NCBI RefSeq assembly: GCF_000208865.1
Contig: NC_018387.1
Coordinates: forward strand, 620,001 to 684,000
Direction: 5' to 3'
DNA from: Neospora caninum Liverpool
Taxonomy: Eukaryota > Apicomplexa > Conoidasida > Eucoccidiorida > Sarcocystidae
Length of the DNA: 64,000 nucleotides
Numbering within the stretch: position 1 is the first letter of the stretch; each line of letters begins with the position of its first letter. The position numbers and the translations under genes were made by a program. The notes beneath the pieces were generated by a model, which worked only from the letters and a program-made list of their open reading frames with translations, made no database searches and was not told the origin of the DNA. Below, in pieces: positions 1-12,800 of the stretch.

Positions 1-2465
1 CCTTCTCGAGCAAGATGTTGCCCCCTGTGGAAATCGGCAGCGGAGGCAGAGCTGTCTCCCCAGCTGGAGGCCCGTTGGGGAGGCTCCGCGAACGATCGCT
101 TTCCACGAGCTTCTCTGCAATCGGTACGTTTCCTTCATCCCCTGACATGCGCAACAACGCGGAGGACGGGGCAGCCTCGTCGAGAGACGCAAGTGGACTG
201 CTCGAAGAGACACCCGGAAGCGACAAGGAAGAGGGCGGTGAAGAGAGCGATGAGGTGCTCTTGTCCCGGCGCCGCCTCCCGTAGGACGCGTAACGGGGAA
301 AGAGAGCGGAGCTGTCGCCGGTGCGCGGTCTTTCTCGTTCCCTTACCGGGGACCGCCCAGACGATTGGAAGGACGAGAAGACAAACGAGAAAGAAGACGC
401 AGAACGGTGTCGAGGGAGGGAACCCTCCGATTTCGAAGACGCATGCGGCTGGGGCGCCCGCTGCGGCCCGCCACACGCAGCCAGCTGCGCTCTAAGGAAA
501 CGGATTTCTTCGTCGTAGCGCGAAACTGTCTCCGCGAAAATCTCCGTCGCCTCCGCCTTCTCTCTCCGCAGACGTTCGACAACCTGCGCCACCTGGGAAG
601 CCGAAGAGAAGGCGAGAAAAAGACAATCGAGAAAGAAAAATAGAAAGAGAGGGGGAAAAGAGAGGACGAGAAAAAATGAGGGAGAGACACAGACAGAAGG
701 CGACAAAGAGCCAGACAGAGCGAAACAACGAGGAAGCGAGAGAGAAGGCGAGGAACAGAAAGAGGGAGAGAGAAGGGAAGACAACACATAAAACGTAAGC
801 ATGTCGAATCCAAGAGAAATGGAGGCAGAAGAAGAGACAAAGAACGTGAACTGAGAAAAAGACAAAGGGCGATCGTAACGTGCAGATGCCCGGTGCGCAT
901 GCACTGTGAACACCACGCGTGGAAAACCACGCCAGAGGCTGTGGCTTCAAGCCTGGTGAGAATGCAAGACAAATCCGAGACGAAACACGAACGCAGACGG
1001 AGAGGAGACAAAAACGTTACGTGCGTTCTCTGGGAGGATTCTCAGGGAAGAGAGATGGAACTGAGGCGACGCACGGAGATGCCTCCTCCAGGCGTCCGAA
1101 GACAAGAAGCCCCTCGGGTCGGACACACCGCCGGCCAAGAGAGACAAACAGTTCGCTCTAGGGGTAAACCCGAAGTTTATATCTGAGCTACGTGGCTCTG
1201 GAAAAAACCCTTTCACATATATTTGCGTGAACGCTTATCTGGCGACGTGGTCCATTGTGTTTGGATACTCTACAAACATCTCTACGTCGTTTAATCGGCA
1301 GTCTGGGCACATCGGATCGACACAGATATATATACGTATATATATAGATATATATAGATATATATGTAGATGACAACGTATACATCTTCATACACATATA
1401 CATATAAATGTATGCCAGCATACAAATATCAGTGAGACGTGTGCATGCATTCGTAAGCCCGAGGTGCACACACTGCTGTGGAGTCTCTCGCGTCTTGCGA
1501 GAGCAGTGTTTGCAACTTACGTCTTCACCTGAGAGGCTCCCAGAAGAAGCAGCGGCGGGATGTGCAGAGGAAAGACAGGGTAACGAGGGCGAGGACGAAG
1601 AAAGAGAAGGCGAAGAAGAAGGGGAAGGCGAAGAAGAAAGAGAAGGCAAAGACGAAGGACAAGGCGAAGAGAGAAGAGACGTGTGGCCCGAGGAAGGAGG
1701 CGTGGAAACCTGAGGAGAGATCTCGTGCCGGGATCGCCTGCTTCCGAGGACATGTTCGACGTCTGCTGCCCCGCGTCCCTCTTCCTGTCGCTTTTCCGAT
1801 GTCAGTCCAGGTGAGACGAAATGTCGTGACTTCTCTCCTGCGTCGTTTGTGTCGCCCGTGTCTCTTTCCTTCTCCCTTGCCTGTACACCGGAGAACCGCG
1901 TTCTCTCAGCTGCGTCCAGGGCTTCTTCGGCGTCTATCCGGCCTCCTCGTTCTTCTGGGGATTCGTCGCCGTCGCCTGTGCCACCGTGTCCCGCCTGTGT
2001 AAGCGGTGTACATACACCCGAGTCGCCTCGTCCCGACCCCCTGCTGGCGGTCACACCAATGTGGGCGGCAGAAGCGTCAGGCGAATCCTCTGATTCGCTG
2101 ATCTGCACGCTTGTATCTCTCTGCGCATCCAGGCTTTCCCTCTTCCTGCCGTCGCCTTTCGCTTCTCCTGCACCTTGCCGTCCTGGGGTGTCCCGTTCCC
2201 GAGCGTCCAGTTGACGTTTCCTGTCTTCTGCCTCCCCTCCTGGATGTCTTTCCTCCATTCCGTTCACTGACGCCGCAAGTAGCCCTCCCCGAGTACAAAT
2301 GGGCAGAACAGCATCCGCGTCTCCATCTCGTCCTCGATTCGGGTTCCTCCCCACGTCTTCTTCTCGCCCTCCATCTTCTCCCTCCTTCTCCCCTTCTTCT
2401 CGGGCCCCACTGGCAGTCAGTAGAGTGCGGCCTTCCAGGGCTGCCATAGCAGCAGATTTCTTCAT
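1..2465 (-). CDS. Unrecognised Ser/Glu-rich coiled-coil protein, 5' part (runs off left end)
   Basis: Two exons are visible: 2465-1521 (315 codons) and 592 to the window edge. The first exon ends GGTGAAGAC|GTAAGT and the second begins after TTCCCAG at GTGGCGCAG, both in phase 0. The intron (1520-593) is pyrimidine-rich on the coding strand. The start is the ATG at 2465; no better in-frame start is seen nearby. Exon 1 encodes a charged region (EGEKEGEDGG and similar) that ends in a run of Ser-Pro repeats just before the splice site. Exon 2 opens with a heptad-like coiled coil (VAQVVERLRREKAEATEIF) of about 40 residues, then becomes Ser/Arg-rich and stays open to base 1. No catalytic or named domain was recognised. 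The C-terminus lies outside the window, so function cannot be assigned. An in-frame GTAAGG within exon 2 (about 341-346) could be an alternative donor. Confidence 0.6.
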
Positions 2466-3822
2466 TGACAATCGGGCTTCTCTCCTCCCTTCCCAGCTGT
2501 TTTCCTCCCGGTTTCGTTCCTTTCCTTTCTTCCCCGTTTAATTCCCTTTTCGTTCCTGCTTCTTGTTTCTGTCTTCCCTCTCTCCTCTTTCCTGTTCGTC
2601 GCCTACAAGGGGAGACCGCGAGAGACCGAAAAAGGCCATTCGAATTTGATTCCAGGCGGAAGTTGCACGGCTAGAGAATCAGACCAGGCAGATGCCGATA
2701 GAGATGCAGCGGTCAGAGGTGAACCAGCAGGAGGGCGAAGGATGGAGAGACAGTGTAGTAGTCGGTGGAAAAGACGGTTGGGAGAAAACGTGGAACGCGA
2801 GACACGGGAGAAAATGGAGGGGGTGACCCCACGCGCAGAAGGACGGGGGAGAAGACAAGAAACTCGAACTTGCTTCTGGTACTAAAAAAGAAAGAAGGGG
2901 AGAGAAAAGAAGAGAACGATTCAGTTTTTCCTCGTCTGTTCCACCATTCACGGATCAGGGGAAAAGGCTATTTCGCTGGACCCCCGGGTCACCTCAACCC
3001 GGTGTGTACATACACCGGCCGAACTGCGCCTAGCAGACTTCACCTCTAAAGCTAAGATTTTTCCCTCTTTGAGACCTGAAAACACCGCTGGACACGATAT
3101 CAGAATAAGCAAGTCGTTTCCTCTTTCTAAAGAAAACGGCACACCGGAACGAGACCTTCCTGGTGGTCAGAAACCACAAGGAAAAAGAAGTGAGTCAGCC
3201 TGCGTCACACAAAGAGAGGAGCAATGCCACAGCGGGCGCAGCGATTCCCAGAGGAAAAGCAAAGGGACAGAATGTTTCGTTGCTTTCAAGAAACATGAGA
3301 GAGTCCATCACAGAGGCACGAAGAAGGAGCGACTTCGACCGCGGGAAAATCCAAAAACGGCGATGCGCTCTTGTAGCATCTCGAACTGCGAACTACAAAG
3401 CCGCGCTACAGCACGCAAAGCAGACCAAGGTGTCTCCCACGCGCTTTTGCATGCATGCTTGTTCCCGCTAGTCGCCGACCTTAGAGCCCGACAAGCGAGT
3501 CTAGACACTAGACATCAAAACGTCGAAAGGCGTTCTCTTTAATTCTTTCATGCGGCTCCACGTCTCAGTCTCTAACCAAGAAAAAGAAGCTTTTCTCTCC
3601 CGAGCACCGCCACACCCTTGACAGTCCGAATCGTTCACATGCAAATGCATTCAAGTAGATCTACATCTCTCTCTCCCGATATATATAAATATTTAGGGGT
3701 ACATATATCTATCTGTATGGATGCATCCATAAATACGTAGATGTATATGTCTATATATGTAAATATGTAGGCTTCTACATGTAGTAACCTCACAAGCGAT
3801 ATACCTGCCGTGGTGATATCTG

Positions 3823-3823
3823 C

Positions 3824-3867
<44 letters not shown>

Positions 3868-3868
3868 G
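3823..3868. repeat. Composite (CT)n-(TA)n microsatellite
   Basis: About 12 CT units pass directly into about 10 TA units. It lies in spacer DNA, with TA/AT-rich, loosely repetitive flanks from about 3660. Confidence 0.9.
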
Positions 3869-4977
3869 TAATCTGCGGATTGGTGTGGCCGTGTGTCTCT
3901 TTCGTGCTTCCTATGAGAGGATATGTCTGTTTTTGTGATGTTTTTTGTCTCGGGGAGTATGTACTTGCAACGATCGCGTCTCCTTGACGGCATCGCTGGG
4001 GGCGTGTGCTTGGCTAAGAATACATGCAGCAAATGTCTTCCTCGTGCGGAGATGCATGGTCAGTTCCACGTTTATCCTCTCTTCTCGGGCTAGACGTGTG
4101 TACAATTTTTTCGGGAATTCTCTCCCTACATGGAGCGCTCTTCGGCTGTGTGGGTCTGGGAAACCGACGTACTTCTTTTTCCCACTGTCCCGTGTCTCCT
4201 CGATTACAAATGCACTGGCAGTCATGTATCCAGAGATCGAAACCGATGCCTATGCCGAGAGGCAGGCAGATGAAAAGATATCTAAACATCCACACGAAGG
4301 TATTTCTTTAGATTTACATCAGCTAAGACATGTACGTATGTATATACATATATATGGAGAGAGACAAATGATTACACCGGTATTATATATACATATATTC
4401 AACTATCTGTCTGGGAATGCCTAAAGGTGCGCAGGGTGATCGGTCGCTGTGGTTTCACCTGATGCACAGCTTGTTCCTGCGTCTGTCACAAATCTTCTCT
4501 CGTCGTCTGTGTTGTTTCTCGGTACGAAGGCCATGGAAGGATACGCCGTGGAGAGCAGTGAGATGGAGAACTCCCCACAAAATGCGTGCGAACAAAGCTT
4601 CTACGCTCAGCAGGCTGCCGCCTTTACAGCGAACTGCCTGCAGAGAGCCAGGAGAGTGCCACGCATATCAACACTCAACCTTGTTTTTCGACGCACGAGG
4701 CCACGACATATCTCTCGAGTTTTTTTCGGGTTTTGAAGTGTATGATTGTGAGGGAAGGAAAACCAGGCACAAGCCTTCTCTCTTTCATTTGAATCTGAAG
4801 CATTCTCTTCCTCCTTTCTCGAAGGTAGTGGGACTGGGTGACAGGCAATCAAGACAGGGCGGGGTCACATTCCCAGCGTCCGTCCTCGGTCTGTGCAAAT
4901 GCTAAAAGTTCTCTCGCGTTCAGAAAAACCGCAACCCAAGGGACTGAAAGCCTGTCGTGTACACAGATCAGGAGATC

Positions 4978-5034
4978 CTCTTACACAGAACCGTGGAGGC
5001 ACTCTTACACAGAACTGTGGAGGCACTCTTACAC
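4978..5034. repeat. 24-bp tandem repeat, about 2.4 copies
   Basis: Two copies of a 24-bp unit beginning CTCTTACACAGAAC (one C/T difference) are followed by a third partial copy. It lies in spacer DNA. Confidence 0.8.
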
Positions 5035-6157
5035 TGCCCAAACGGGCTAAATCCCGACGGCTTTGTAATGACAGACTCTGAGGGTGCACAGCCTGAAGGA
5101 GATAAGAGGAAAGGAAGAACAACATTTTTTTCGCAGAGGTAAGGCTTTATCGAAGAGAGAGCAGAGAGAACTGACGAAGCTCCTGAGGTGCGCGTTTCCT
5201 AGCTCCCAGCTGGTGACGGAAATCAGCCATTTCCGGCATAAAACCAATAGAGAGAAAACAGCACAAGTGAAGGCTACGAAGTCATTTCTGTCTTCGACAC
5301 CTGCCAGGTCTGATCGTTCCTGGGAAATTCCCGGTGGTGGCCCAGCGGTGGAGGGACACAAAGGCAACGGGAACCTAAGAAGCATTTCATAATCCCCACT
5401 ACCCCACCGCTTCGCTCTTGCGAAGTGGACATACAACCGAAACAGAGGGAATGCGCGAGAAAGGAGACATTGCCTGTTACAGCAAGCAAAAGACGCAGCG
5501 TTGTCGTAGACACCTATCGATCTACAAATATATGTATACGGTTAACTAGTTGTGTTTACACTTGCCTAAATGTGCACATGCAGATCATGACGAAGAGAAC
5601 AAGCGCAGGAAATTATGTGGTTTTTAAAGGGGGTAAAAGATACCTTTCCCCGCCTTGGGGCCCTGGTGCCTGAAGAACCCGCTTTCTGTATCTTGAGGGC
5701 GAACCCATAGGGACACTCCAAGGACATCTCTTCCGGTTTCGCGCGCCATCCAGAGAGAGAGACGCTCTGGTGGTGCCTGCTTTAGCACGTCGATAAGAAA
5801 AAGGTAGGCGTGAGAAGGCGCAACATTTGAAGGGTTGCCCCTGCCTTCCCCTTCCTTCCTCAGGTACGTTGACATTTCCCTTCTTTCCCATTTACTTCGC
5901 TGTCGTTGTCCTGTCCAGAGCCTCGCTGTCCTTTTTCCTCTGGAGCGCGCCCAACTCTATCCCCAGTCCGACCTGTCCGCGGAGCGCCTCCCAGGACGCG
6001 AAAAGACAGAAGCAGCTGCCTGGAAGAGGAGGGAAGAAGTCTAACAGAAGGCAAGAGAACGGTGTCAGGACGTCGTGCCCATTGAAAGAAACCGAGGCAA
6101 GTGCGGATGCGCGAGCGATCGGTCTTGCGAGCTCGATAAGACGCGCACTGGAAAGCC

Positions 6158-9100
6158 CTACGCGTCGCCTCCGGGGGAAAGCGCAGGCTGCGGAGGATTG
6201 CCGTAGCCTGCGGGAGAAGGTGGAGGAGGCAAGAAATAGGGCGACGGAGGATAGTAGGGAGGAAGGTAAGGCGGATACGCCTCCGCTGGTGGAGGCCCCG
6301 GAGGCGGGTAGCCGTACGGCTGCGGAGGAAACGGAGGCGCACCGGGAGGGTACGGTCCAGGCGGCGAGCCGTCTTGCACTCCAGGCCGAGGCGGCCGAGG
6401 CATGGGCGAAGACACGGGCGGGCGACGCTGAGCGAATGGAGGAGGCGGATAAGGCGCTCGTCCTGGAGGAAGCCTCGGTGCGGGCACAGGCCTTGGCGGG
6501 GGGCGATTGCTGCCGGGGGGGGGAGGCGGTTTCGGCGCTTCTTCAAATGCGGGCCGAGGCGTCTCTGGGTCGCCATCTTGCTTCTGCGATCGCGATTCAC
6601 TCCTGCCGCTCCCTTCACCGGGAGGAGAGGGCGAAGGGGCCGAAGGGGGCGAAGGAGAGGGCGGCGCCGGCAAAGAGGGAGAAGGCGAGGAGGTAGAAGA
6701 AGCAGATGCAGAGTGAGAAGGAGAAGCAGAAGACGAGGAAGTGACGGAACCCTGTTTGGGTTCCTCTGCCGGAGGCAGTGGATATGGAGAAGCGGCTTGG
6801 CGAGGCATCTCTGGAGGTTGCAGGCGTCCAGGAGGCGTGGCGGGAGGTCCCAACCCAGGCGGCAGCGGCGGATACGCAGGCGACGCAGGAGCGTAGGGCG
6901 ACGCAGGGGCGTAGGGCAACGCAGGAGGCGGGCCAGGCATGTACGGAGGAGGCATGGGGCCGTAAGGGTAGAACGAAAGCGGCTGAGGCGGCTGAGGCGG
7001 CTGCGGCGGTTGCGGCGGCTGCGGCGGTTGCGGCGGCTGCGGCGCGAAAGGGTGCCTATTCGCCTGATCTCGGCGCTCAAAAAGATCTGTCCAGCTGCGG
7101 AGACCGAGATGAGAGAGACAACACGCATGGACTCACAGCTCTCCACTTCCCACGAAACATCCGACCGACTTCTCTCGCGAACGAAAACGCAACCCCCGAG
7201 TCTCCTTCCGTAAGTTTGCGAATTCAAAACGCGCACGAAATACACACACAGCGCCCACTATAACGAGTTGGAGCAAAGTATTCAAATGTATATATATATA
7301 TATATATATTTCTCCTCCTTGAGGCACATCTACAAGTATGCACACCTATCTTTCGGTCTCGGTAGTGTCTTCACACATGTTTGTGGTGTGTCACAACCTT
7401 GTCTGACGTGCTTGTCTTGAAAAACTCGTACAGCTTTCTCGCTGGAGACTGCAGCCTCGAGCCCTGTCACTCTGTCGTCTCGGGGTATTTCTCTTCATCG
7501 AGGCAGCATCAAGGGTTTCTCTCGCGGACCTCGCCACGCCTCGCTCTTTTTCTTTGCTCACCTGTCCACGACAGTCTGAACAACGGGGTTCCTGTGTCTG
7601 CCTTCCGCGTCTTTGGGGCTGAGGGTGTCGCCGTGTCTTTGCTGAGTCGCGGCGGGACTGATTGGTCTCCATTTTGCGTCATCGTCTCCAAGGTACCTCA
7701 CACACTCCGTCTTTATCCAGTTGAAGCTGAAGCGGTGGCAGGCGGTATCCTCCAGGCACATCACTGCACACTGGCCGAGAGAGACGCGGACAGGCTTCCC
7801 GATCTCTCCAGCGCCAAAGAGCGTCGCTTGTGGGAGGCGCACGAACGCGTCCAAGAGGGCTCGCCATTTCTCTTCGTCAAGGGCGTCGGAAATCGGGCAC
7901 TGCGTCGCGTCCCCGATTCCGCCTCGCCCGTGTGCGGCCCTCCCCGTCCCGAGGCTCGACGGTCCAGGCGCTAATTCCTCGGGCGTCTCCACCTTGATCG
8001 ATAGGAAGACGACACCCGAACCCGCCACTTTGTTCAAGGACGCGTCAAGGTACATGGCGGTAATGATGAAGTACCCGAGTACAGAGTCCCCCGCCTTGTA
8101 CCCCTTTGTGTCGACGTTGAATGAGACGCGCGCGTGGGAAGAAGTAAACTCCATGACGCCTGACTCGTGCTGGAGCTGCAAGTTCCGCTCCGCAGAGGCG
8201 CGAGAAGAAACGACGAAAGTTAGTGGGCCACGGGACGAAGCCTCCCTTCGCAGCCCAGAAGACCCGAGAGAAGACGCGCGAGAAGACAGCATCGACTGTG
8301 GGTAGAGAAGCACGGCCGTCGCCGACTGGGGACCGCCCTCGAGGATCTTCGTGGCCGCGAGACCGTCGAGACTCTCGATTCCCATCTGCAGAGGCACACG
8401 CACGTGCAACATAAGCAACTTTTTCGAGCAAACGGACAGGGAAAAGTGCGAAACGTCGACTGGCGCAAGGAAACAACGCACCGCGAAACGATGGGGGAAG
8501 TGGACGAGACGAGAGGAGAAGGGGAAAACCGTAGAGACACTTATCACGAAAGCCGACGAGAAAAAGGCAAGCAGGGAGACAAAAGGCAGACATCGAAAGG
8601 GGGTATTTTCTCTCGCTACCAAGACTCCACAACTCAGTAGACCCAAACGCAGGTTCTGAGACGAAGCGAACGAGAACAGGAGTTGGAGGTGGGAAGACCA
8701 CCCCGCGGCGTCCTCTCTCCACCATTGCCCTCCAGCTTCCCTCTTTGTTCCGTCTCTTTTTTCTCTCCTCTCCTTTTTTCTCTCCTCTCCCTTTTCTCTC
8801 CTCTCCCTTTTCTCTCCCCCCTCTTCCCTCTCTCTCTGCTTCCCGCGCTCTGGTTTCGTTTTCGTTTTATTTCGACCTTTCTCTGGTGAAGAGACACTCA
8901 TTCCGGTGTAACGACACCAGCTCTACTGAGAAGCCCCTTGCCTCTCGAGGATTTCCAGGTCTGCCGGGGCAGGGCCATTCTCGTCCCTTGCTCGTTTTTG
9001 TTTCTTTTTTTCCCTCACCACTGCGGCTGCCCAGTCTCTAGGCGTGTAGGTGGGAGTCACGGTTTTGTAGTAGAAGAGAATGCGGCCGCTCGAGTGCAGC

Positions 9101-9770
9101 ACGAGCTGGAAAGTCGTCCCCGGTGTGGGGGTGCCTGAGCGCTGAAAGGAGCGTTTTCGCAAGTGGACGTTTTCCCACTGGACGATTGCGCGGTCTTGCC
9201 ACGTCTGGAAGAAGACGTTCGAGTTCGGCGCGTCCGCAGGCGGGAAATCCATCCACAGCGGCGCGAGAACCTGGAGCGAGAAACGGGCGAGAGCGAGGGA
9301 AGAATGAGACAACAAAAGAGAACAGGGCGAGGGAGGACAGGAAGAACACGAGAAAAGAAGGAAGAAGGAGAACACATAAAAAACACAGGAAACGACCGGA
9401 GAAAAGAAAAAGAGAAACCTCCCGAGAGTGTCTAACTGGTGCGTCTCGGCGCGGTAGCTCAGGCTCGCACAGCTGTGCAGAACGCCTTGCTAGTGGTGGA
9501 GGAGAAACCGCTGATACTCCCGCGACACCGACACCGGAATGCCAGCGAGCGACGCGCCGAGAAGCAGGGATAACACGTCCCCTTCGAGACGTGTCACCCA
9601 TGCAGAAAACGAGATTCAAAACCCTAATCGACAGCGAAAGAAAACAAACGGTGGCCTTTAACGATATGTGCATATCTGTTGTACCAATGTATATTTACAT
9701 ATATACGAAATGTTATGTATATACATACACATATTTGCATGTATATGTAGGGGTATGTGCGTGCACGTAT

Positions 9771-9810
<40 letters not shown>

Positions 9811-12800
9811 ATAGGCCATTCCACCAGAGAGGTCGTTTTCACAGTGAATGACATGGACAGGAAGAACGGAAGTGTTCCCGGTTTCTCGCAACACACACGC
9901 AAGCACAAGCAAACGGCTCTTTCTTCGTACCCCATTCGGCGCCTCTTGATCCGGCATCCCGGGCGCTCTGAAGAGATCCATTCCTGGCGGGTTTTCCACG
10001 GACGCGAACCCCGTGGGAGAGACAAAGAGCTGCCGAAACGACGACCCCCAGAAAGGGAAATCGAACGAGAGAGTCACCCGCCGCAGGCGCGTGAGACGCC
10101 CCGCGCCGAAGAGCGGCTGGCCTGACAAGCTGATGTCATTCCTGGAAAAGGAAGAAAAGTCGAAAGGAACAGAGTGCACCCCTCAACAAGAACGCGTGCG
10201 AATAAACGAGAACCGAGGAACAAGCAGGCGGCATCAACGACGGGTTCTAAACAAGGCGCAAAACAGGGAGCTCCCATATATATATATATATATATAGTGG
10301 TGTGCATGCACAACGCATGCATATGGAGATGTGCGCTAGTGGATACATAGGTTCATGCATAGACTCAGACACGTTTGCATGCATACGCATGCATGTACGT
10401 GCCTCTAAAAGACCAGCATAGCGTTTGAGGGTTGGGGATCCGTCAGTCGACAGGCGAATGCCGGCTAGATAAATCAGGAAGCAGATGAAGCAGCAGAGAG
10501 ACAAAGGAAGGAGGAGTTCGGTATACACACAGAGATGGAGCCTCTAGAAAAAACAGCAATTCTGTGCACACACCCTCTGTTCTCGGCCCATCGGGCAACT
10601 GCCATCAAGGCTACGGAGGATTCCGATTTACGACTCTCCATAGAACTTTGTGTAGAAGTGGAAATAAAACTTCACAGAGGGCAAGCGAGACAAAACCCTC
10701 GTTGCACGCGTGCATTGAGAAAGAGCCTGGGGCGTCTATGGAGACCTGTATGTACAGCGTCCTCAGGTAGAAAAGGTGTGTCGAACAAACACGGGGAAAA
10801 CTATGAAGAAATATGGATATGTAACCTATTTGGAGAGCTGTGCAGAGAAATATGCACACAAAGAACTATCGAGAGGACTATAAATAGAGACGCCAATGGG
10901 GCTCGAGATGGAGTGTGGCGTTTTTCTCTGAAGACTTCTGTTTATTAAAAGCTGCGTTTCCAGATTCTCTCTTTCTTACCATTGGTATTTCACAGGAGGG
11001 AGACCAGGTGGTGGTTCTGCTCCACTGACGAGGTACGCATAAGTGTCTGAGCTTCCGGTCGCCTCATTTTCGCCTTTCTCACCATTCCATCTTCCTCTTC
11101 CGGCAGTTCTTTCCCACTCGCGTTTTCTCTCGTAGTCATTCGGGGGAAAGCGCGAGTTTCTGTCAGAAGGCGAACCGCTGGAGGTGTCGAAACCCGACTC
11201 AGAGGATCCCCGGAGTCGCTCGAAACCGGGTTCCTTCGGAATTCCGGGCATCTGGCCAGTCTCTTCTTCGCCGGCGTCCCGGTTTCCCAGCAGCGAGATG
11301 AATTCGACAGAGTATCGAACTTCCCGCTGAACAAGACGCTCCCCTTTCTCTATCAGAAGTTCCTGTTTTCGCGCGCTGTTTGCAGGCACCGCCAGATCCA
11401 GGAAGGCCGGCTCGACGCGCACGTCAATGGCCACGCACCGAAGCCGCACGGTGTACGTACGCTGGACTGGGGGAGAGGACGGAGCAGTGTCGTTGTCCAG
11501 GCGGGCACGCAAAGTGAGAATGCCGTCTTCTGTGCCGAGAGAAGACATGCGACAGCCGACCTGAGGGAAGAGATGCAACAGACCGACGGGCAGGGAACGA
11601 CTGGAAGTGGAAAACAGGAGCGAGGGAGATGGCGAAAGAAGAAGCAAGAAGTGCGAATGTGCGCAGACGGGGCGCAGCGCCTTAGTCCAGAATAAAGAGG
11701 AGGAAGTAAAGATAAAAACGAAGTGCAACAAGCGAACCGTTGCGGATATCAGGGAGAGACTCGATGTGAGGAAGGAAGAGAAATCCACCGCCGAGAGACG
11801 TGCAGTGGGACCATAAGAGATGGAGAGAACGGATTCCCTATGCGGGAACATCGAAAGCATTGAAGAACAAACTAGCGGCCGAAGGCGATGCGAAAACGAT
11901 TTCGATTCACACCACATGCACCCGAAGCAGGAAATACACAATATAGAATTGCCAGAAGAGACCCGGCCTGTTGTGAAGAACGAAAGACAGGGAGGAGAGC
12001 AAACGCGTGGTGCGCATCGAGAATCCGAGAGCGTTTTGGGAAACAGAAAAGAAACAAGGGTTTAGAACACCCTTGTTTCTTCCTCTGGTTTCGCTCCTGC
12101 CTCCCAGGGTAGCTGTCTATTGTGGTCAAGTGTGCGTCATCCCTTCCTCAACGACCAGGAGAAACTACAAGCCCTCATATCCTTTATCCAGCGCTCCCGA
12201 TGCTCAGCACCGCTCAACAGGCACCCCACGAAAACGTTTCACGCACACATGCACGTGGAGACGACAGATGTGTTTCGCCTGAAGTGGAGAGAGAGTGTCG
12301 AAGGCTGTCTCCCCTTTCGGGGGTTAGGATCCGACCTTGATGGGAGAGAGTGGCCTTGTCTTCTCAATCCTGATTTCGTCGCCGGAAGCGAGGTGGAAGA
12401 AGGTCGAGGGCGTTGTGGCGTCGATCTTCACGACTTTGAGGAGTACAGGGCCCTGATCGACGGGGACACGAACCGGAAGGACGACAGGAAGCGAGTTTAG
12501 GTTTCTCACGACGGGATCTAGAACCAGCATCGGAGGGAATTCGAGGATCGGGGACTCGGCAACTTGCAGGCGAATCGGCACAGTCGCCAGGGTGATCGGA
12601 GTTCCTTGGTAGTTCGCCAACAGCCGAAGCTGTGACCTGCAGCAAAGCAAACGCGAGGAGACAACAGAGAGGCCTCAAAGCGAAAACAGAGACAGCAGCG
12701 AAAACAGAGACAGAGCCGACACAGAAGAAACAAAACCAACTGGAGAGACATGATGGAGTCGATGGAATTCCCCAAAAAAGAAGATTTTGGAGAAGCGGAT

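Larger units (their letters stand above)
2466..6157. other. Spacer between two minus-strand genes
   Basis: This spacer holds the 5' flank of the left-end gene and the 3' flank of the subtilase. Only short, compositionally unremarkable open frames occur, and none has paired splice signals or a recognisable domain. It contains a composite CT/TA microsatellite, a 24-bp tandem repeat near 4978, and a palindromic GGTGT...ACACC element near 2999-3014. No gene is supported here. Confidence 0.5.

Noticed and set aside
6374..7213. Long Arg-rich plus-strand frame opposite the subtilase tail
   Set aside because: It is the antisense of the Pro-rich coding exon. Its Arg/Gly bias is explained by the complementary CCN/CAG codons, and there are no splice or domain signals.
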